Of a stretch of DNA of 64,000 nucleotides, positions 55,721 to 64,000 are shown piece by piece. Position numbers and translations under genes: made by a program. Position 1 is the first letter of the stretch; each line of letters opens with the position of its first letter. The DNA comes from Juglans regia (Eukaryota > Streptophyta > Magnoliopsida > Fagales > Juglandaceae): assembly GCF_001411555.2 (NCBI RefSeq), contig NC_049901.1, forward strand, positions 15,167,190 through 15,231,189, read 5' to 3'. Under the pieces are notes generated by a model, which did not search any database, was not told the origin of the DNA, and saw only the letters and a list, made by a program, of their open reading frames with translations.

Positions 55721-58700
55721 CAGTGTGTGATAATCGTTCAACTAAGTCGTTAAGGGTGACAAAAGGGTCTGACAAATTAAAAAGTCATGTAGTTGCATGT
55801 AGTAAAGAGTTCTAAGAGGAAACAATCCACAGTTGAGAAGATAATGAATAGGCTGAAAGCAATGAAGACTCAACGGACTCAAGTAAGTCAGGTAGTTTAG
55901 GTATTTTGTATTTTTAAATTTAGTTTTGTAACCTATTGACATTAACTATATGTCTTGAAATTATAAACAGAAGAATATGTGTCTAGATAGAACAACTGTA
56001 GTAGATTTTGGCTCACATAGCTTGGCGGAGCGTGACTTTCCTATAGCCTCTACTGCTTAATCAACTGTGATATTATTTGCAAATATTGTTTATATATGGT
56101 GATTCTTTGACGATATTAATTGTGGATTTCTTCTCTATTCTTGGTAGGTACAACCGTCTTTTCAACTTTTGGACGATGATATCTCTTGTTGTACTCTTAC
56201 ATATCAAGATATAGACGTTGATATCTGTACGTATAATATCGTAACACTTATTTATGCTGAATCTAAATATTACCCAAAATAATACATTCACTGGTTTAAC
56301 CATATAATTAATGCATGTTTGGTATTGTAGATCCATTCTTTTGCCATATTGGCTAGACCTTAATGTGGCAGACTAAGTATAAGATAGAAGGTATATATAT
56401 TAAGATGTTTGAAAGCATAAATTTGCTGAGTTTGGTGAGAGGATAGTGATGAATTGCACAGTGGTAGTTTTGTGCTCATTTGTTGAATTGTGGAATTTTT
56501 ATATAAAAGGGTCTTGAAAGAATGATTGAGGGCTTGCTTTGCATTTTTGCTATCATGGTTGGTTTTGCATTCTTTTATTGTGACTTGAAAGAATGATTGT
56601 GGTTTTGGTATTTTTAAAAAATGGGCATCAAATTCATGAACTTTGAAAGTAAAATTTGAGGAGCTCTAAAAAGCCAAGTGATTGTTGTTGACTTTTTTCT
56701 TTTTTGTGTTTACTGTAGAATGAGATACTGCAGGATGTTCCTATATATATATATATATGTATATATAAAAGATACCGCAGGATGAGAGTGTTGTAATTTT
56801 GCAGTTTTGTGGATATGTTTTATGTTAGCAGTTAATTGGGAGATGAAAGAAGCAAAAGGAATGAAACTTTGACAATGCAAGGCTGGAGTGTTGATTTGTG
56901 AAAATTTGAGTATAACCAGTCACTTGGAAAATTAACCATTTTGTAACCATGCTTTTAATGTTGATAATGTTATAATAACAATATTATTATTATTGCTGAT
57001 GTTATCTGGATATGATTCCATTGCATGATATGCAGTGGTGCACGTACGCACCCAAAAGAAACAAATTATGTCGCCCATGAAATTATGTTCCCTGCTTCTC
57101 AGCACTTGTGTTTTCGTGTTTAGTGTTGGGTGATGAAACTCTATATATGCAGGTAGTTGGGACCAGTAGTACGTACTACATGTGTCCCCACCCTTCATTA
57201 TCCTCCCAATGGCTAAATTCATCCCTAGTATATAAATCATATTAATTAGAGAGATCAAACTAAACTAACTTTCGGCATTATTCTAATTTCCAGCATGCTC
57301 AAACATACATATTGAGATCTCAAATAATGCTAAATCTTCCAAGTGATATCACTCAAAGTCATTTGTGACATCATTGTAGCCTGCATCAAATATTTTCATG
57401 TGATACAAAAGGAAATGACAAATCATTATAGACTCCTATCATTTAAAATAGAAACATATAAATTCTGCCATTACTGGTTCCTTTATAATACAAACGACAT
57501 ATAGAAGTTTATAATTTCCTTCAAAATACAAGTCACAAAGTTTACTTTCCTTCATAATACAAAGGCACATAAAAAAATTTACTTTCCTCCAGAATATTAC
57601 TCAGGTTTAGAATTTACCAAAAATATCCACCAAGTCAAACAAAAGGAATTACTTCTCCCAATCAATAAAAAATTCCACATATAAAATGGTGGCTGCCATC
57701 GGAAGATAATAACTTTTCAGTTCTCATTCCGATTTACATCGATATCGCCGACCACAACTCTTTATAGGTCCAATTGTGTCCCAACGAAGCTATCTGACTG
57801 TGTTCCATTCACCTCAATCATCTATGCATATATATAAATATTTATCAATATTTTAGAACAACAAAAATGATCTTAGGTTATATTAGTTCAAGCAATTTAA
57901 CCATAAATGTCAACATAGTCCAAATAAATTCCAGTCAATACATTCCTAATGAGATGAAATTACCCAAAGGATTGCAATAACATGTCAAATTATTTGGTGC
58001 CGTTTAGTAGTCTTAAGACTGGTACAGTTTTTGCCACTGTCTCCAAATCTAATATAGTTCCCTGAGTTGAACTGGAAAAATCAAGCTCCAAAACAAGTTT
58101 TAAAATTATATTGACGTACCCCAGAATAGTAGGTCCAAATGAAAACATGAACTACATATTTCTAGACTTCTAGACTTCTAGACTCATTTCTAAAACCTCA
58201 AGCAACATTTATATTTCTTTTTAATGACTGGCTGGCTCAACTCAGTTTATGCATGTGAACAGACCATGCTCTACAAAATGAACCACATATATATGGCCAA
58301 ACAATGTACCAGAGAATGATTACAACATAAAGACTACATCCACAAATATATGGCCAGAGAGTTTATACCATGTACAATTAACAATTTCTTCAGTATCTGA
58401 AAATTAAGTTCTCAATATAAGGATACATCCCCAAAGAAAGAAAAAGAAGATGGAAACAACATATATACAAGTAGCATCCACAACATATACTTTCAATGGT
58501 TTTCGATCTGAAATTCACTTGGTCAAACAAATCATATTCCTCAATTGATAACCAATTTATTAGACAATACTCATCACAATTACCACAAAATATACATATT
58601 TTCTTTCAAAGGGGGTAATGGATGATTCACTACCGATTATGAACAAAATATACTCAACACAGTTATCACAAAATATACAAATTTATGAATAATAATGGAT

Positions 58701-59036
58701 ATTCCTAAACTCACAAAAAGATTTTTCATAAACTTTATAAAATACAGTATACAACAATCCAAGTAATCATCCTAGAAAAAAAATCGTAGAGAGAGGGAAA
58801 TTTTGGGCCTTAACTGGTGGCTCAGAAGGGTGGTCAACTGTGTGGGGTGGCGGCAGACTTGATTTCACCGAAATCTCTCAAACCCTAGACAGATATAAAG
58901 ACAGAGAGAGTTAGACAGAGAGAGAGATGAAGTAGAGGGGAGAGTTAGACGATAACCTCACATTCGAAGGTGCAGTTGAACGGTGGCCACAACGTAGGAG
59001 GCGCGATCGGCCTGGGAGTGATGCTAGGGCTCTTGT

Positions 59037-59068
<32 letters not shown>

Positions 59069-60174
59069 GGGAGACTGGTTTTGGGTATGGGGGACATGTA
59101 TCTCACCTTCAACGGTGCTGTTCATCACTATTGGAGGTTTTGAAAGGAACGAGTTAGGCAGTTCTGAGAGGAACGACTCTTGCTAGTATGAGATATGAGA
59201 GTTTTTGAATTTCAAAATGAAAATGAAGATGAAATGTGGAAAGGTGATTCAAAAATTGAGAGGGGCACAACTTATGGAAAATCACATCATGACAGAAAAA
59301 TCACATCATGGCAGAAGTTTCAGACTAAATAGGAGAGAAGCATTCAGTTTTAACAAAGAAAATAAGAAAATAATCCACGTAGGACAAGTAGTAAATGAGT
59401 AGTGAACCAACCATAATGGTATCATTACTCATTTAAAATTAAAGAATGTTTGTGTTTGAGTGATGTATGGGAAGAAAATTATGAGAAATTTTGAATTGAG
59501 ATGAGTTATGTTTTCCAAATAACTCAAGTTGCGGCGACAACTAGAGGCTGAGCAACGGGAGATTGAGAGGCGAAAGAGAGGAATGAGAGAAAGATCAAGA
59601 CTGAAGTGTTTGCAGCGAGGGGGAGAACATTTTTATGCAATGCCCAGCTTCACACCCGTTTTCCCAGGGGGCTGGTGCCCATCAATCCGCTTGCCCAAAG
59701 CAGGGCTGGGTGCGGGTACCTAGTCCCCATCCCTAATTTTAAGACGTTGGTTCTTAATTAGGTAGAATATTCTTGTTCTTATTTTTGGCTTATGGTTTTT
59801 TGATTTGTGATTAATTGATAAAAGATCATATTAGTTGACTATTTGTTTAGTAATGCAAAACTCAATGGAATTTTTTTATTTGACTCTTTTTTGGCTTTCT
59901 CAAAGTATTATTTTCTGAAGCACTTGCGTTTTTTTCTATATCTTGCCATTTAAACTATGTGAAACAATGAATATATCGTTTGTTTTCATAACTTCTGAAG
60001 TGTCTCAAATATATGCAAGGTTCATTTATATTTTAATTTGTAATTCTGATTTTTAACGCCCTTAAATACAAAAACCCATACATTTTTTCAATCATATGGG
60101 GTTTTAGTTCTTACTTCCTTTTTATAAGTAGTTCTTACTTCTTATCATTTTTCAATAAACTACCACTTGTTTTC
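55721..60174. other. AT-rich intergenic stretch, no gene seen
   Basis: Open frames here (for example minus 56932-57258 and plus 59205-59402) show no recognisable domain. It contains a TA run near 56738-56768 and a CA microsatellite at 59037-59062 followed by GAGTATGGGAGAC. A GC-rich patch lies at 59645-59735 ending CCCCATCCCTA, which looks like one terminus of a hAT-like element whose other end I could not place. A CT/GA-rich stretch at 58790-58950 resembles a 5' leader but leads into no coding exon on either strand. Confidence 0.5.
59037..59062. repeat. CA microsatellite
   Basis: Thirteen CA units in a row. Confidence 0.95.
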
Positions 60175-60425
60175 CATAGTGTGGCCTAAACTACCAAACT
60201 TTCAATTTGTACCCTAAATTACCCGTACTTTTCAATTTCTCCTTCAATTAAAGTTTGACCTAGATATTGCCATAAACAAAATTTCATCCATCCTAATGGT
60301 CAGATCGTAAGTGATTGTGCAAATTAAATATATATATATATATGTAATTTAGGATGCAAATTGAAACTTTCAAAGTGAAAAACATAGGATAGTTTGAAAG
60401 TGAAAGGTGTAATTTCATCTTTATG
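60175..60425. repeat. fold-back repeat (MITE-like) related to 26085-26395
   Basis: The left arm has CTTTCAATTTGTACCCTAAA and the reverse complement of the right arm GTTTCAATTTGCATCCTAAA, matching over about 24 bp. A TA microsatellite sits in the loop. CCTAAACTACCAA is shared with the repeat at 26085-26395. Confidence 0.6.
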
Positions 60426-60975
60426 TTGAAAAAGAAAAAAAATCATCTTTCAATAGTTGTGGTAGGTTTGGTTAGGATAGATACTCATTAAAGATTGGTA
60501 AGTATTTTCATTCTTCCTAACCAAGCATTTATTTAGAAATGTCTATGATATCTTCTCCATGAAAACAAATTAGTGGAATATTTGATTTTCAATTTGATTT
60601 TTTATTTTAACAGATTGCTCTTTCTATACAGGACATATAAGATGCTTTGACTACAAAAAAATAATTCACACTTTCATCATTTGATGCCTACTAGGTTTTG
60701 GGGTTCCCTTAGTAGCTTTCAAATGCGCACACAACTCTTCACCCTGCATCCTATTCTCTCCCTATATTTTGAAAATCATACCTTTATATAAAAAAAAATT
60801 TTAGAGGAGAAAAAAATTTGAGTAAAAATTGCTCCAATATGAGATGTATGTCGCATATGCTTTTTCTTGAAATCAAATGGGAGAGAAATTATAATCAAAT
60901 CCTTTAATTTGATCTTAGCAGAGAGAGCCAGCCTCAGCTGCTCAAAGGGTCTGGACATCTTACTCAAGTCAAGAA

Positions 60976-61206
60976 ATTTACCAGGACAAGTCCATGGTAA
61001 TGGTTCTTGTTGAAGTCGTGTTTCCCAGCCCGATTAGTGCCACAAATGCCAATCCTACGCCACCTGCAACAAAGAGGGAGAATGGACTCTGGTGACTTCC
61101 AAGGTCACTTCGATGCCAAAGTTAGTGAAGAATCCGAGTTTGATAGGAAAAGCTTAAGGGACTAGAGAGAATGGTAAAAAGTTCAGAAAGCTTTCCTGTG
61201 GGAGGG
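60976..61206 (-). repeat. possible LTR or retroelement remnant
   Basis: On the minus strand the stretch holds TTTGGCATCGAAGTGACCTT, CTCTTTGTTGCAGGTGGCG and GGCACTAATCGGGCTGGGAA, strings that I associate with LTR ends of plant retrotransposons. There is no open frame of note. It is interrupted by the copia LTR starting at 61212. The family assignment is from memory and weak. Confidence 0.3.
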
Positions 61207-61211
61207 ATGAC

Positions 61212-61420
61212 TGTTATTTATGAGAATGTTTGAAAATTCACCTTACCTTTCTAGTGGTGAATGTTTGCATTTATATAATTTTACATAGCGTATTGCTTTA
61301 ATACAAATAAATTAAATTACAATTGAAAAGGAAACAATATACAAAGAATTTCCTACAATCACGTTGGTCAATCTTTGACATAAATGGGAAGACTATGATT
61401 GAGGAGTGATATCCTCAACA
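61212..61420 (-). repeat. 3' LTR of the right-hand copia element
   Basis: The inner boundary is set by the polypurine tract at 61421-61428. The outer boundary, at TGTTATTT, is inferred from the TG...CA rule only. The last 9 codons of pol run into the LTR, as in several copia lineages. Confidence 0.65.
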
Positions 61421-63999
61421 CCCCCCCGCAAGCTGAGCGTCGGATTAGATCGGACGTGGAGCTTGGATCGAAAAAACTCAAATAGAGGTCGAGAAACACT
61501 CTTAGTAAAAATGTCAGCAACCTGTAAATGAGAGGGGACGTGTTGTGTACGTAGTTTGCCAGCAACAACAAGTTCGCGAAGAAAGTGGTAGTCCAATTCA
61601 ACATGCTTGGCCAGCTTGTGGGAAACTGGATTTGAGCTCAAAAAAATAGCACTTTTGTTGTCGCATAAGAGAAGAGGCGGCTGTGGGATAGGGACATGAA
61701 GATCATGCAGTAGATGAGTGAGCCAAATGAGTTCAGCGGCAGTAAAAGCAAGGGCACGATACTCTGATTCGTAGCTGGAGCGGGAGACAGTGGGCTGTTT
61801 CTTGGCACTCCAAGAAACCAAATTATCACCAAGATAAATAGAATAACCAGAAGTCGAACGACGAGTATCAGGGCAACCAGCCCAATCAGCATCAGAATAA
61901 GCAACAAGAGTACCAGGAGAGACAGATGGTCGAAATGTTAGACCAAACTGAATGGTGCCTTTCACATAGCGAAGAATACGCTTAACAGCCAGAAAGTGAT
62001 CGTCAGTGGGAGCATGCAAAAATTGACTCACAGAGTTGACAGCATGAGCAATATCAGGACGCGTGATGGTCAAATACTGAAGTGCGCCAACGAGAGATCT
62101 GTAAAGAGTGGGGTCTGAAAATGGAGGACCATCTGCAGACAGATGCTGAGAAACAATCATGGGAGTGGGAACATGCTTATTGTCAAGTAACTGAGCGCGA
62201 GAGAGAATGTCCCGTGCATATTTGAGCTGACTGATGAAAAGACCATCAGAAGTGGGGGAAGCTTCAAGACCAAGAAAGTAACTGAGGGAGCCCAAGTCCT
62301 TGGTGGCAAACTCAGAATTGAGTTTGCGAGTGAAGCTGTCAAGAAGAGAAGAATTGTTGCCTATAATAATGATGTCATCAACATAAAGAAGCAAATAAAT
62401 AACATCCGACTTCTGATGAAAAACAAAAAGAGAAGTGTCAGCAAGGCTGCATGAAAAACCAAGATGAATGAGAAAAGAACTGAAGCGCTGAAACCAGGCA
62501 CGGAGGGCCTGCTTGAGACCATAAAGAGCTTTCTTCAACTGGCAGACATGATTGGGAAAGCGAGGATCAATGTACCCAGGAGGCTGCTCCATATAAACTT
62601 TATCAGTGAGAGTGCCATTAAGAAACGCATTCTTGACGTCAAGTTGGCGAAGAGGCCATTTCTGTGTCACGGCAAGAGAGAGCACAACTCGAACTGTAGT
62701 AGCCTTGATGATAGGACTGAAGGTATCGGTATAGTCAAGACCAGGTACTTGCGTATAACCCTTGGCAACAAGGCGGGCTTTGAGGCGCTCAATAGATCCA
62801 TCGGGCAAATATTTGGTCCGGAAAACCCATTTGGAGCCCACAATGTTGGTGTTGTTGGGTCGAGGGACCAAAATCCAGGTACGATTATTCTACAGTGCAT
62901 GAATTTCGTCATCCATGGCAGCTAGCCAGGCAGGATTCTTAGCAGCAGATTTGAAACCTTTAGGCTCTGTTGATGCAAGAAGAGCAGGAAGAAGACCCGA
63001 GGAGCCCAAGAAACTAAGATGCGCCGGATGGCGAGTCTTGAAAATACTAGCTTTAGCTCTCGTAAGCATAGGATGAGAGCTCAATGGAACTGCAGCAGGA
63101 GTAGAATCTGTACGGGGCTCAGAAGGAGATGAACTAGGGGCCAATTGCTGCAAAGGGGAACCTGCAAGAGAATCAAGAACCTGCAAGGACTCATTCACTG
63201 GATTAGTACAAATAATGCACGGGCTAGACTTAGATTGAGTAATATGTGGGGAATGGGGTGCGGAGCAAGAGGGAGGCAGGTCTGTATGGAGAAGACTAGG
63301 TTCAAGAAAATTTGAAAATTGAAGTGAGGATATAGGTTGAGCATGAGAGGTAGCAAGGGAAGGAAAATGAGTTTCATCAAATTGAGCATGGCGAGTGATG
63401 TAAAGCCTAGAGGTGGTGGGATCAAGGCAACGAAACCCTTTGTGAGAGGGATTGTAACCCACAAAAATGCACGGAATGCTGCGAGGAGAAAGTTTGTTAG
63501 GCATATAATCACGTAGACAAAGATAGACATGACAACCAAAAGGATGAAAATTTTCATAATTTGGAGAGGTACCATACAAAATCTCAAAAGGCGATTTACC
63601 TCCAAGAAGCGGTGTGGGTAACCGGTTAATGATGTAAGCTGCAGTGCTGAAAGTGTCAACCCAAAAACGAGGAGAGATGTGAGAATGAAAAAGAAGTGCT
63701 AGGCCTGTCTCAGTCACATGGCGATGTTTTCTTTCTGCACGACCATTTTGGGCAGGTGTGTATGGACATGAAAGCTGATGGTGAATGCCAGAAGAACGAA
63801 GATGATCTTGAAAAAAATTACTAGTGAATTCAGCACCACCATCACTTTGAAATTGTTTTATACGAGCAAAATATTGATTTTCCACAAATTTTTGAAATTG
63901 AAGAAAGACAGGGTAAAAATCAGATTTCAATTTCAAAGGATAAAGCCACGTGAAGCGAGAATAGTCATCAATGAAAATGACATAATAAACAAACCCCAA
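61393..63999 (-). pseudogene. copia pol (integrase, reverse transcriptase, RNase H) with a single in-frame stop
   Basis: Integrase: the first Asp in FIDDYSRFTWLYPL, the second in QSDGGAEFTSNFF, and the Glu in NGRAERKHRHV give the D,D,E triad (63990-63700). GKSPFEILYGTSP and the integrase C-terminus follow. Reverse transcriptase: [30 protein letters not shown] and [14 protein letters not shown] (62850-62370). RNase [21 protein letters not shown], then [13 protein letters not shown] and [12 protein letters not shown]. The only lesion in 2.6 kb is TAG at 62892-62890 between the integrase tail and RT ([13 protein letters not shown]), where relatives usually have a sense codon. Otherwise the frame is continuous, so this is a young or recently active copy. 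Gag and protease are outside the window. Confidence 0.9.
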
Positions 64000-64000
64000 A

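Larger units (their letters stand above)
61212..64000 (-). mobile_element. Ty1/copia retrotransposon, 3' part, running off the window end
   Basis: The minus-strand element ends in an LTR (61212-61420). This starts TGTTATTTATGAG on the plus strand and ends CCTCAACA, just before CCCCCCCGC, a polypurine tract on the coding strand. The pol frame extends from inside the LTR to beyond 63999. The second LTR, gag and protease lie outside the window, so the target-site duplication (ATGAC on this side, 61207-61211) cannot be checked. Confidence 0.85.

Noticed and set aside
56932..57258. 108-residue minus-strand open frame
   Set aside because: No family resemblance. It sits in an AT-rich intergenic stretch with no start or splice context.

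Overview
This is a nuclear genomic window from a flowering plant. Split genes with GT-AG introns, clear orthologues of land-plant families (CAMTA, CDKC, plant UBP3/4), and LINE, SINE, copia and hAT elements all point to a eudicot. The many copies of a Tourist-like MITE with GTTTGGAT-type ends and internal GATGAGATGA strings, together with gene sequences closest to what I recall from woody dicots, suggest a tree, possibly Fagales/Juglandaceae. That placement is an inference from memory and is weak.

Five host genes are supported. From left to right they are: the 3' end of a BTL3-like mitochondrial carrier (+, to 3210); a complete cyclin-dependent kinase C gene (-, 12781 to 4963, 12 exons, 514 aa); a complete CAMTA3-like calmodulin-binding transcription activator (+, 13545 to 35726, 13 exons, 1097 aa); a complete UBP3/UBP4 ubiquitin-specific protease (-, 43429 to 38004, 6 exons, 369 aa); and an intronless tubulin-folding cofactor C gene (+, 44817 to 45902, 361 aa). 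I built the exon chains by hand from splice sites and reading phase. Every internal junction keeps frame and total lengths match the families. CDKC and CAMTA3 are head to head with 763 bp between start codons. UBP3/4 and TBCC are also divergent (1.39 kb). CAMTA3 and UBP3/4 converge, as do BTL3 and CDKC.

The rest is mostly transposable elements, many datable by clean target-site duplications. CAMTA3 intron 1 holds a 4.2-kb hAT transposon (perfect 8-bp duplication ATGACAAG) that itself contains a MITE. CAMTA3 intron 2 holds a 6-kb copia element (5-bp duplication CTCCA) that contains a hAT-type non-autonomous element. Smaller LINE and SINE inserts lie in later introns. A 1.6-kb LINE lies antisense in a CDKC intron.

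From about 49.4 kb to the end there is no intact host gene. This part holds a 3.9-kb LINE with an RNase H domain, a decayed FAR1/MULE-type gene, several kilobases of AT-rich sequence, and the 3' part of a copia element whose polyprotein has only one stop codon in the visible 2.6 kb.

I found no new multi-gene system. The most useful observations are the heavily loaded but still well-formed CAMTA3 gene, a palindromic CAMTA-type CGCG box in the promoter CAMTA3 shares with CDKC, and the near-intact hAT and copia elements.
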